Assembly: GCA_018971565.1 (NCBI GenBank)
Contig: JAGXAO010000001.1
Coordinates: 43,902 to 107,901 of the forward strand
Direction: 5' to 3'
Source: Rhodospirillales bacterium
Lineage (GTDB): Bacteria > Pseudomonadota > Alphaproteobacteria > Acetobacterales > Acetobacteraceae
Length of the DNA: 64,000 nt
Under the pieces are notes generated by a model. It was not told the DNA's origin. It searched no databases and worked only from the letters and a program-made list of their open reading frames with translations. The translations under genes and the position numbers were made by a program. Below are positions 18,680-26,685 of this stretch, one piece after another. Positions within the stretch are counted from its first letter, which is position 1; each line of letters begins with the position of its first letter.

Positions 18680-19509
18680 TGGCGGACCAGGCAGATGTGG
18701 AAGCGGCCTTGGCGGCGATTGTGGCGAATGCGGTCTATCCGCAGGGCACGGCTGCCACGAGCGCGGTGAATGCCGGGGTGAAGATTTATCGCGGTTGGCC
18801 GGTGGCGCCGGTGCTGGATGCGGATCTGGCCACGGGAATGGCGCATGTTTCTGTAAGCGCAACCGATGCGGCGATGAAGAATGTGACGCGATACCCGCGC
18901 GTTTGGCAAACAATGACGCCCGCCACGGGGACGCTGGCGGCGAGTGTGAACGGGCTGGAGGCCGCGTTTTTCGGGACGTGTTCGGCCGGGCTGCTGGCAG
19001 GCGTGCTGGTGGATGACGAAACCTACCCCTATGCCGTGCAGGCGAATGACAGCCCGGCCACGGTGGCGAGCAACCTGGCGGCGATGCTGCGGCAGGGTGG
19101 ATGGATTGTTGAATATGCTGGCGCGAAGTTGGCTGTGCCCGAGGCCGTGCATTTTACCGCGCGGGTGGTGGCGGGGGCTGGCGCATTGCAAGAGATAAGG
19201 CGTCAGCAGCAGGAATTCCGCATTGCGATGTGGTGCCCCTGCCCCGCCCTGCGCGATGCGATGGCGCCGGTTTTGGATGCGGCACTGATGGCGAACGGTT
19301 TTATTGCGCTGGCGGATGGCTCCTGCGGGCGCATAAGATTTGTGAATGGCATGACGACGGATGAAAGCGCCGATGCGGCGCTTTACCGGCGGGACCTGGT
19401 TTATGAGGTCGAATATCCGACGACCTTGGCGCAACAGACGCCAGCAATGCTGTTTGGAACCATGACGGCTACCGTGAATACGGCGGTGCTGGGAAATTAT
19501 CAGAGTTGA
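18679..19509 (+). CDS. Phage tail completion/connector-like protein
   Basis: MADQADVEAALAAIVANAVYPQG...VKIYRGWPVAPVLDADLATGMAHVSV; ATGA overlap with the upstream gene. Confidence 0.55.
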   Translation: MADQADVEAALAAIVANAVYPQGTAATSAVNAGVKIYRGWPVAPVLDADLATGMAHVSVSATDAAMKNVTRYPRVWQTMTPATGTLAASVNGLEAAFFGTCSAGLLAGVLVDDETYPYAVQANDSPATVASNLAAMLRQGGWIVEYAGAKLAVPEAVHFTARVVAGAGALQEIRRQQQEFRIAMWCPCPALRDAMAPVLDAALMANGFIALADGSCGRIRFVNGMTTDESADAALYRRDLVYEVEYPTTLAQQTPAMLFGTMTATVNTAVLGNYQS

Positions 19510-19516
19510 GGCAAAA

Positions 19517-19657
19517 ATGAATTTTCATCTGGTGGTATTAAAGCCGTTTGGCAGTTTCAAACGGGGAGACCTGATTACGGATGCCGCGACAGTGTAGAAG
19601 GTTTTGAGTGGCGGCAACGCGGGCTCGGTTGTGCGCGTGATGGCGAAGGGGAACTGA
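19517..19657 (+). pseudogene. Small pre-sheath gene (47 codons) interrupted by in-frame TAG at codon 27
   Basis: MNFHLVVLKPFGSFKRGDLITDAATV*KVLSGGNAGSVVRVMAKGN*; TAG at 19595-19597; GAGG upstream of the ATG; next gene starts 4 nt later. Confidence 0.7.
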
Positions 19658-19660
19658 ACC

Positions 19661-21214
19661 ATGCCGATTGTTCAACAAGGGGCGATCAACACCACCGCAT
19701 TGGTGGTGCCGGATCTTTATGTGCAGATTGTGCCACCGCAATCTCTGCTGCTTAACGGCGTGCCGACGGATGTGCTGGGTGTGGTTGGCACGGCAAGCTG
19801 GGGGCCCGTGGGCGAACCCACGGTGATTGGCAGCATGAGCGATTATGCCGCCGCCTTTGGGCCGGTGATGGCGCGCAAATATGACATGGGCACGCAGGTG
19901 GCAACCGCCGTGCAGCAGGGTGCCACGAATTTCCGTTGTGTGCGTGTAACAGACGGCAGCGATACGGCGGCCAGCCTTTCCGTGCTGGGGGCAATTACGT
20001 TTACGGCAATTTATACGGGCAGCACGGGCAATGCGCTGACACTGACGTTCTCAGCCGGATCGGCCGCGAATAGCTGGCGGCTGACGATTACACTGCCCGG
20101 GCAGAGCCCGGAGGTGTTTGATAACATCACAGGAAGTGGCGCGCTATTCTGGCAGAATATTGCTAACGCGGTGAATACCGGCAATGGCGTTCTGCGCGGG
20201 CCTTCGCAGCTTGTGGCCGCATCCGCGCAATCTGTTCAGGCGGCGCCTGTGGCTGGAGTATACATGTTTGCCTCCGGCACGCCGGGCAGCGATGGCGCGA
20301 ATGGCGTGAACGCGGCGGCAATTGTGGGCAGCGACGTGCTGCCGCGCCGGGGCATGTATGCGCTGCGCAGCCAAGGCTGTGCGATTGCATTGTTGGCCGA
20401 CACTGACGATGCCACGCAGTGGAGCGTGCAGATGGAGTTTGGCCTCTCAGAGAGCGTGTATATGATTTTAACCGGGCCAGCCGGAGACACGATTGAGAAT
20501 GCGGTGATCGTGAAGGGTGAGGCGGGCATAGATTCTTATGCCGCGAAAATGATGTTTGGCGATTGGATATATTGGTTCGACCAGACCAACGCGATGACGC
20601 GGCTGGTTTCCCCACAGGGTTTTGTGGCTGGCAGGCTGGCGAATTTGTCTCCTGAACAATCATCGTTGAACAAGCCGTTATATGGTGTGGTCGGAACGCA
20701 GAAATCTGGCCAGCCGGGTGGTGCGACCGCGACATCTTATGCCGGCGCGGACCTGGCGGCGCTGCTGGGTGCGGGCATTGACGTGATTGCCAACCCGCAG
20801 CCGGGTGGTGCTTATTGGGGCGTGCGGGGTGGGCATAATAGTTCGTCCTCTGCCGCGGTGAACGGCGACAATTATACACGGTTGACCAACTATATTGCGG
20901 CAACGTTGCAGGCTGGCATGGGCGGGTATGTGGGGCAGTTGGTAAACTCAACCTTGTTTCAGAATATTCGCGCTACATTGCTGGCATTTTTGAATGGCCT
21001 GTTGCAGCAGGGGGTGCTGGGCAGCACCAATGGCAGCGTGCCGTTTGCGGTGGTGTGCGACGCCACGAATAACCCCGCTAACCGTACGAGCCTGGGATAT
21101 GTTCAGGCGGATGTGCAGGTGCAGTACCAGGCGATTAACGAGAAATTCATCGTGAATGTGCAGGGCGGGCAGACTGTACAGGTGAGCTCTCAGACCGTGC
21201 CGGTTATTGCTTAA
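19661..21214 (+). CDS. Contractile tail sheath protein
   Basis: 517 aa; VPTDVLGVVGTASWGPVGEPTVIGSMSDYAAAFGP...FRCVRVTDG; C-terminal QADVQVQYQAINEKFIVNVQGGQTVQV. Confidence 0.9.
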   Translation: MPIVQQGAINTTALVVPDLYVQIVPPQSLLLNGVPTDVLGVVGTASWGPVGEPTVIGSMSDYAAAFGPVMARKYDMGTQVATAVQQGATNFRCVRVTDGSDTAASLSVLGAITFTAIYTGSTGNALTLTFSAGSAANSWRLTITLPGQSPEVFDNITGSGALFWQNIANAVNTGNGVLRGPSQLVAASAQSVQAAPVAGVYMFASGTPGSDGANGVNAAAIVGSDVLPRRGMYALRSQGCAIALLADTDDATQWSVQMEFGLSESVYMILTGPAGDTIENAVIVKGEAGIDSYAAKMMFGDWIYWFDQTNAMTRLVSPQGFVAGRLANLSPEQSSLNKPLYGVVGTQKSGQPGGATATSYAGADLAALLGAGIDVIANPQPGGAYWGVRGGHNSSSSAAVNGDNYTRLTNYIAATLQAGMGGYVGQLVNSTLFQNIRATLLAFLNGLLQQGVLGSTNGSVPFAVVCDATNNPANRTSLGYVQADVQVQYQAINEKFIVNVQGGQTVQVSSQTVPVIA

Positions 21215-21231
21215 CGTAAGGATGGTGGAAG

Positions 21232-21660
21232 ATGCCGTTTAATACATTCACTGTTGGCAGTGATTGCCAGATTGTGGTGATGGGGCCGTTTGGACGCGTG
21301 GACCTGGCGCATGTTACCGGATTCGAGGCGCAGCAGGTGACGCAGCCTTTGCGGGTTGACCGGTTGGACGGCGTGCAGCTTGCCGCCGAACTGCCGAAGG
21401 GCTGGAATGGAAGTTTCCTGCTGGACAGGGGATCTTCCGCGGTGGATGACTTCATCGCGCAGATTGAGGCGGCGTACCATAATGGCCAGGCCATTAATGG
21501 TGGAACGCTATACCAGTATGTGAACGAGCCGAATGGTTCGACTTCGACCTATCAGTTCAACAATGTGGTGTTCAAGTTGACGTCTGCTGGCTCGTACAAG
21601 GGAGATGCGCCGGTGACGCAGAAACTGGATTTCTATGCCTCGACCCGGACGAAGGTATGA
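21232..21660 (+). CDS. Tail tube protein
   Basis: 142 aa immediately after the sheath; MPFNTFTVGSDCQIVVMGPFGRVDLAHVTGFEAQQ. Confidence 0.8.
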   Translation: MPFNTFTVGSDCQIVVMGPFGRVDLAHVTGFEAQQVTQPLRVDRLDGVQLAAELPKGWNGSFLLDRGSSAVDDFIAQIEAAYHNGQAINGGTLYQYVNEPNGSTSTYQFNNVVFKLTSAGSYKGDAPVTQKLDFYASTRTKV

Positions 21661-21962
21661 TGATGCAAAGTGTGACGGACAAGGCAGGCCGCGCATTGGA
21701 GCTACGACATGTGGGCGTGCTGGAGCAACTGCGGCTGTTTAAGGCGCTGGGGCCAGAGCTTTCAGAAAACCGGGCTTATATGGGGCTGGCACGGGTGGCG
21801 GCGGCTGTGGCGATGGTGGATGGCGTGCCTTTGCCCTTTCCGGCCCATGAGAAGGCGATTGAAGCGGCACTGGAGCGGCTGGGTGAGGATGGTGTGGACG
21901 CTGTGGGCCAGGCGTTGCTGGCCCACGAGGAACGCGACCTGGCCGCCGAAGCGGGAAACTGA
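21657..21962 (+). CDS. Tail assembly chaperone (E/G-type short form)
   Basis: 101 aa; ends ...DLAAEAGN* at a slippery GGGAAAC; position after the tube gene. Confidence 0.8.
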   Translation: MMMQSVTDKAGRALELRHVGVLEQLRLFKALGPELSENRAYMGLARVAAAVAMVDGVPLPFPAHEKAIEAALERLGEDGVDAVGQALLAHEERDLAAEAGN

Positions 21963-22126
21963 GCCGGCACCCTGCCCTTACGGATTGTTTGTATCTGGTG
22001 CGGTGCGGGGTGCCTTACGAGGTGGCCTTTAAGCTGGATGATGCGGAGAGGCTGGCGTTTGTGGTGACGATGGGAACGCTGGACGGGCACGCGTTTGATT
22101 GGGCAAGGCTTTGCTGGAGCGAGTGA
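21657..22126 (+). CDS. Tail assembly chaperone frameshift product (E'/GT-type, -1 PRF)
   Basis: -1 shift at G GGA AAC (21953-21959) continues as LSRHPALTDCLYLVRCGVPYEVAFKLDDAERLAFVVTMGTLDGHAFDWARLCWSE*; about 156 aa fusion. Confidence 0.8.
21953..21959 (+). promoter_or_regulatory. Programmed -1 ribosomal frameshift slippery heptamer GGGAAAC
   Basis: X XXY YYZ heptamer in the zero frame (GCG GGA AAC TGA), directly abutting the stop codon. Confidence 0.85.
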
Positions 22127-22127
22127 G

Positions 22128-22826
22128 ATGAGCAGTGTCGTACTTTCGCTGGGCAATGTGGCCTTCCGGGATATGGAAGTGCCGGAGAAGATCAGCTTTG
22201 GTGGTAAGCAACGCCTGGCGGTGCAGAATATCGTCGGTGGCGGGCGCATTGTGGAGGCGCTGGGGATTGATGATGGAGAGATTTCGTTTTCCGGGATCTT
22301 CTCTGGTTCGGATGCGGCATCTCGTGCGCAGCTATTGGATACGGCCCGTGCACTGGGAGCGCAGCTACCGCTTGTGTGGCAGGGATTTTATTATCTTGTT
22401 GTGATCGCCGGATTCAGCGCCGAGTATCGCAAACCAAATTTGATTCCGTTTTCGATCACATGTGTGGTTGTAACTGATCCGCTTTCGGCCGAGGCAAATG
22501 CCGCGGCGCCGGTGGCGAACCTGATTTCTGGCGACCTGGCGGCAGCCTCGGCACTGAGTGGACAGGCAGGAATTTCCACGATGGGCCTGAGTGCTGCCAG
22601 CTTGGGGGCGCTGGGGGTTACGCAGAATGAAATCTCAGCCGCGATGGCGACGAGCGGGGCGTTGCTGAGCGGGGCGGCTGTGTCTCTGACCAGTGCAATG
22701 ACGCCGGGGATGGGTGTTGGCGCGTTGGAACAGATGGGCAACAGTTCGGCGCAACTGGCAGCACTTTCTGGAATGTCCGGTTATGTGAACCGGGCGGCGA
22801 CGAATCTTGGTTTGGAGTTGCCATGA
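22128..22826 (+). CDS. Phage tail protein, gpU/DNA-circularisation-N-like, with Ala/Ser/Gly-rich C-terminal extension
   Basis: LGNVAFRDMEVPEKISFGGKQRLAVQNIVGGGRIVEALG...LPLVWQGFYYLVVIAGFSAEYRKPNLIPFSITCVVV, then SAEANAAAPVANLISGDLAAASALSGQ... Confidence 0.65.
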   Translation: MSSVVLSLGNVAFRDMEVPEKISFGGKQRLAVQNIVGGGRIVEALGIDDGEISFSGIFSGSDAASRAQLLDTARALGAQLPLVWQGFYYLVVIAGFSAEYRKPNLIPFSITCVVVTDPLSAEANAAAPVANLISGDLAAASALSGQAGISTMGLSAASLGALGVTQNEISAAMATSGALLSGAAVSLTSAMTPGMGVGALEQMGNSSAQLAALSGMSGYVNRAATNLGLELP

Positions 22827-23011
22827 ATCGCAAAATTATTGTGGTGGCGGGTGGAAACCTGTTCACGCTGGCGGCGCAATATCTTCAAGATGCGACGCAA
22901 TGGATTAGAATTGCACAAGCGAATAATCTTTCCGACCCGGTTTTGCAGGGTGTGCATACGCTGGTATTGCCTGAGGTAAACCCTGCGGCAGGAGGTGGCA
23001 TTGCCGCTTGA
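22823..23011 (+). CDS. Tail protein X (LysM-like)
   Basis: VVAGGNLFTLAAQYLQDATQWIRIAQANNLSDPVL; LysM-type fold, located before gpD. Confidence 0.8.
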   Translation: MNRKIIVVAGGNLFTLAAQYLQDATQWIRIAQANNLSDPVLQGVHTLVLPEVNPAAGGGIAA

Positions 23012-23978
23012 GCAACCGCGGTGCCGCGTAAGCCTGGCCGAAGCGCCGATTGGCGGATTGGTGGCAGTAGAAGTGCAGGGGCCGGGACCATTCCTCGCCG
23101 GGCGGTTTCGCGTGGTGTTTGCCATGGGAGCGCCCCCCGCGATGGGTGTTGACGCGTTCGCGGCGTTGGGAAATGCGCCGGTAACGATAGAGATGTCTGC
23201 CGATGGGGTTGGCTTTGTTGCGGTGTTGGCAGGGAAGGTTGAGAATATCAGGATTGATTTAGCGACGAATACCGCAACCCTGCAAGGGCGCGACCAGACA
23301 GCGTTACTAATCGATGCGGAAATTTCAGAAAGTTTTTTAAATCAGACGGGAAGCCAGGTAGCGGAAACGATTGCGCTGCGCCACGGGTTGACGCCGAATG
23401 TGACGCAGACAGCGCAGTTGGTTGGACAATATTACCAGATAGACCATGCACGGAATGCGCTTAATGTTGGCTCCAGGGCGACAACGGAATGGAACCTGCT
23501 TTGCGGGCTTGCGGAAGCAGAACAATTTGGTGTTTCGGTTTCTGGCGGCGCGTTAAATTTTGGGCCGATGACGAGCACGACGCAGAAACCGGTAACGCCG
23601 GAGAGCTTTACGGAGTTGCAAGTTGATTTGGTGACGATGCTGCCGACGGCAGTTGCCGTGCGTTCGTGGAATACGCGCAGCAAGAGGATTGTGGAGCAGA
23701 GTGCTGGCGGTGGTGTACCGACGAGCCTTGTGCGGCCAAATATGACCCTGGCGCAGGCAAGCAATTATGCATCTTCGGTTTTAAGTATGGTGAGGCAGCA
23801 CGGAAAGGTTTTGCTTGGCCGGATGCCAGGAGATACGGCGCTTGGTGTTGGGGATTCACTGTTGATGACAGGCACGAATTCCAGCTTGGATGACAGCTAT
23901 ATTGTGATGTCTCTGGTGCGGCGGTTGAACGGGCGAGAGGGGTTTGTGCAAATGGTCAAGGCTTATGCGGCGGGCTAA
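22995..23978 (+). CDS. Late control protein D / baseplate hub-like
   Basis: 327 aa; QGRDQTALLIDAEISESFLNQTGSQVAETIALRHGL; synteny X-D-V. Start may be TTG 23001. Confidence 0.8.
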   Translation: MALPLEQPRCRVSLAEAPIGGLVAVEVQGPGPFLAGRFRVVFAMGAPPAMGVDAFAALGNAPVTIEMSADGVGFVAVLAGKVENIRIDLATNTATLQGRDQTALLIDAEISESFLNQTGSQVAETIALRHGLTPNVTQTAQLVGQYYQIDHARNALNVGSRATTEWNLLCGLAEAEQFGVSVSGGALNFGPMTSTTQKPVTPESFTELQVDLVTMLPTAVAVRSWNTRSKRIVEQSAGGGVPTSLVRPNMTLAQASNYASSVLSMVRQHGKVLLGRMPGDTALGVGDSLLMTGTNSSLDDSYIVMSLVRRLNGREGFVQMVKAYAAG

Positions 23979-23982
23979 CTGA

Positions 23983-24525
23983 ATGGATCTGCTTTGGAAC
24001 ATGATAAAAGCCGGGGCTGGCGGGCTGGACGGATTAACGGGAACGGTAAGGTTTGGCCTTGTATCAAGCTTCGATCCATCAACCTTTTCGGCAAAGGTGA
24101 TTATAAAACCTGAAAATGTATTAAGTGGCTGGTTGCCGGTTATGTCCCCCTGGGTGGGAAACGGCTGGGGACTGGCAGCGCCGTTGCCACCGGGAACGCA
24201 GGTTATAATTTTGGCGCAGGAAGGTGACGCCGAGCAAGGGGTTATTGCGGGTGCGGTATGGTCTTCGGAGGATAAACCGCTGGCGGCGCCGGCCGGTGAA
24301 TTATGGTTGCAGCATCAGTCTGGAAGCTTTTTGAAATTGCTGAGTGATGGAACAATTCAGTTGAACGCGCCGATTGTGCAGGTACAGGGAAATTTGGTTG
24401 TGAGCGGTGACGTTTCTGACCAGGGCGGGACCCATGGGACACTAGATTTGTTCCGGAGCAATTATGACAAGCACGTGCATCCTGCTCCCGGAGGCACAAC
24501 CGGATTTCCCTCGGAGATTGTCTGA
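23983..24525 (+). CDS. Baseplate assembly protein V (spike)
   Basis: VRFGLVSSFDPSTFSAKVIIKPENVLSGWLPVMSPWVGNGWGLAAPLPPGTQVIILAQEGDAEQGVIAG; typical gpV OB-fold. Confidence 0.88.
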   Translation: MDLLWNMIKAGAGGLDGLTGTVRFGLVSSFDPSTFSAKVIIKPENVLSGWLPVMSPWVGNGWGLAAPLPPGTQVIILAQEGDAEQGVIAGAVWSSEDKPLAAPAGELWLQHQSGSFLKLLSDGTIQLNAPIVQVQGNLVVSGDVSDQGGTHGTLDLFRSNYDKHVHPAPGGTTGFPSEIV

Positions 24526-24887
24526 TGGCGGATTTATCTTTGTTGTTTGGCGGTGATTTGTCGATTGGGCCAACCGGCGACCTTGCGGTTGCAGATGCGC
24601 AGGAGTTGACGCAGCAGCGGGTTTTGCGGCGGCTATTGACCAATCAGGGCGATTACATCTGGCAGCTGGCATATGGGGCGGGGTTAGGACAATTCGTCGG
24701 CAGGCCAGGGGTTCCGGACTTGGTTTCCGGAGTTATCCGCACGCAGATGCAGCGCGAAACGCAGGTTATGCAATTTCCCGCGCCGTCGGTTTCCGCCATT
24801 GCGGCGGATGATGGAACGGTGATGGCATCTGTGAGCTATGTGGATGCCGTGACAGGCCAGACCGCGCTTCTTTCTTTTTCCATATAG
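24525..24887 (+). CDS. GPW/gp25 family baseplate wedge protein
   Basis: QELTQQRVLRRLLTNQGDYIWQLAYGAGLGQFVGRP. Confidence 0.85.
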   Translation: MADLSLLFGGDLSIGPTGDLAVADAQELTQQRVLRRLLTNQGDYIWQLAYGAGLGQFVGRPGVPDLVSGVIRTQMQRETQVMQFPAPSVSAIAADDGTVMASVSYVDAVTGQTALLSFSI

Positions 24888-24893
24888 GTTGAA

Positions 24894-26018
24894 ATGAAAT
24901 TATCGCTGCAAAATTTCTCCACACTCGTGGAGGGAATGGCTGCGTCTGTCCAGGGCGCGGCTACGACATTGTTGGATTTGACGGTTGGCTCTGTTCTGCG
25001 TGCGATTTTGGAGGCCAATGCCGCCATGGCGCTGTGGATGCAATGGCTGATTGTACAGACGCTGAGCACGACCAGGCTGGCGACAAGCAGCGGTGCTGAT
25101 TGTGACAGCTTTGGCGCCGATTTTGGGTTTACGAGATTGCCGGCCGTGACAGCGAGCGGGCAAGTGGCGTTCTCTCGATTTACTCCCAGCCTGCAAGCAC
25201 TGATTCCAGTTGGAAGTTCGGTTACTACTGCTGCTAATACGCAAAGTTTTCTGGTTATTGCCGACCTTACGAACCCTGCATACAGCGCGGTGCAGAATGG
25301 CTATGTGCTGGCGGCGAATATCGCATCGGTTAATGCGCTTGTGGTAGCAAGCGTCGCCGGAGCAGCGGGGAATGTGCAGCCAGGAGCGGTATCTTTACTA
25401 AGCTCTGCCATTGCTGGCGTGGATATGGTGAGCAACCCAGCCGCCCTGACGGGAGGGTTGGATGCGGAAAGTGATACGGCCTTCAAGGCACGATTTGGTA
25501 CATATCTGGCGGGATTATCGAAGGCTACAAATGTCGCAATTGGGGGTGCGGTCTCGGCGATTATGCAGGGGTTGAGCTACTCGGTGGTTGAAAATGTGAA
25601 TCAAGCCCAAGAGATGCAAATGGGTCATTTTGTTGTCACTGTGGATGATGGATCGGGAAACCCCTCTGCGAATTTACTTGCGACGGTGCAGCAGGCGGTG
25701 GATGCGGTGCGCCCGGTGGGAACCAGCTTTGCCGTGCAGGGGCCGGTGGTGACGTTGGCAAATATTGCCATGACGTTGACAACGGATGGTTCCGCCGACC
25801 ATGCGCAGGCAGTGGCCGCAGTGCAGGTTGCGGTGGCGGATTATATTGCCGCGCTGCCGGTAGGCGGAGTTTTGAGTTATACAAGGCTGGCGCAGCTGGC
25901 GTATGACGCCGCGAATTCCATAACGAATATTTCCGGCCTACTTTTGAACGGTGCGGTAACCGATGTTGTTCCTGGCTCATTCGGCGCGGTGCGCGCCGGC
26001 GTGATCACGGTGTCCTGA
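24894..26018 (+). CDS. Baseplate J family protein
   Basis: 374 aa; ALTGGLDAESDTAFKARFGTYLAGLSKATNVAIGGAV is baseplate J-like. Confidence 0.9.
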   Translation: MKLSLQNFSTLVEGMAASVQGAATTLLDLTVGSVLRAILEANAAMALWMQWLIVQTLSTTRLATSSGADCDSFGADFGFTRLPAVTASGQVAFSRFTPSLQALIPVGSSVTTAANTQSFLVIADLTNPAYSAVQNGYVLAANIASVNALVVASVAGAAGNVQPGAVSLLSSAIAGVDMVSNPAALTGGLDAESDTAFKARFGTYLAGLSKATNVAIGGAVSAIMQGLSYSVVENVNQAQEMQMGHFVVTVDDGSGNPSANLLATVQQAVDAVRPVGTSFAVQGPVVTLANIAMTLTTDGSADHAQAVAAVQVAVADYIAALPVGGVLSYTRLAQLAYDAANSITNISGLLLNGAVTDVVPGSFGAVRAGVITVS

Positions 26019-26019
26019 T

Positions 26020-26676
26020 ATGATTGGGGATGTTGCCGACATGACAGGGCGCATTAAACAGATGCTGCCAGCAAGATGGTTTGCAGACGACGCACCAGTG
26101 TTAGGCGCGGTGTTGAGCGGCCTAGGCCAGGCTTGGGCCAGCCTGTATGCATTGCTTCAGCAAGTGAAGGCGCAAACACGGATTTTTACTGCGACGGGAA
26201 TATTTCTGGATATTGCCTCGCAGGATTATTGTGACACCGAAGTGCCGCGCCGGGCAGGAGAGGCAGACATGGCGTTCAGCGCGCGTTTGCGTACGAAGAT
26301 GCTGGCGCCAAGGGCAACTCGCGCCGGGTTGATTGCGGCCCTGACAAGCTTAACTGGCCGGAGCCCGGTTGTTTTTGAGCCGCTGAACCCGAGCGACACC
26401 GGCGGCTACAATGTGTATGCTGGCTATGGCGTTGCCGGGGGGTATGGATCGTTTTTGATGCCGTATCAATTTCTGTTGACGGCTTACCGGCCGAACGATT
26501 TGCCCGCCAACCATGCAGGCGGTTATGACACAGGGCCAGGAGGCTATGAGGAGGCGCCGATGTTCTATGCCTCGGCCGCCGAATTGGCAGGAAATGTGAG
26601 CGACGCAGAGATTTACGCGACAATCGCCTCTGTTATTCCGACCTCCAGCATTGCCTGGACAAAAATCACGAACTGA
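26020..26676 (+). CDS. Phage tail protein (gpI-like)
   Basis: MKQML..RWFADDAPVLGAVLSGLGQAWASLYALLQQVKAQTRIFTATGIFLDIASQDYCDTEVPRR; directly after gpJ. Confidence 0.75.
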   Translation: MIGDVADMTGRIKQMLPARWFADDAPVLGAVLSGLGQAWASLYALLQQVKAQTRIFTATGIFLDIASQDYCDTEVPRRAGEADMAFSARLRTKMLAPRATRAGLIAALTSLTGRSPVVFEPLNPSDTGGYNVYAGYGVAGGYGSFLMPYQFLLTAYRPNDLPANHAGGYDTGPGGYEEAPMFYASAAELAGNVSDAEIYATIASVIPTSSIAWTKITN

Positions 26677-26685
26677 AGGTTTTTC

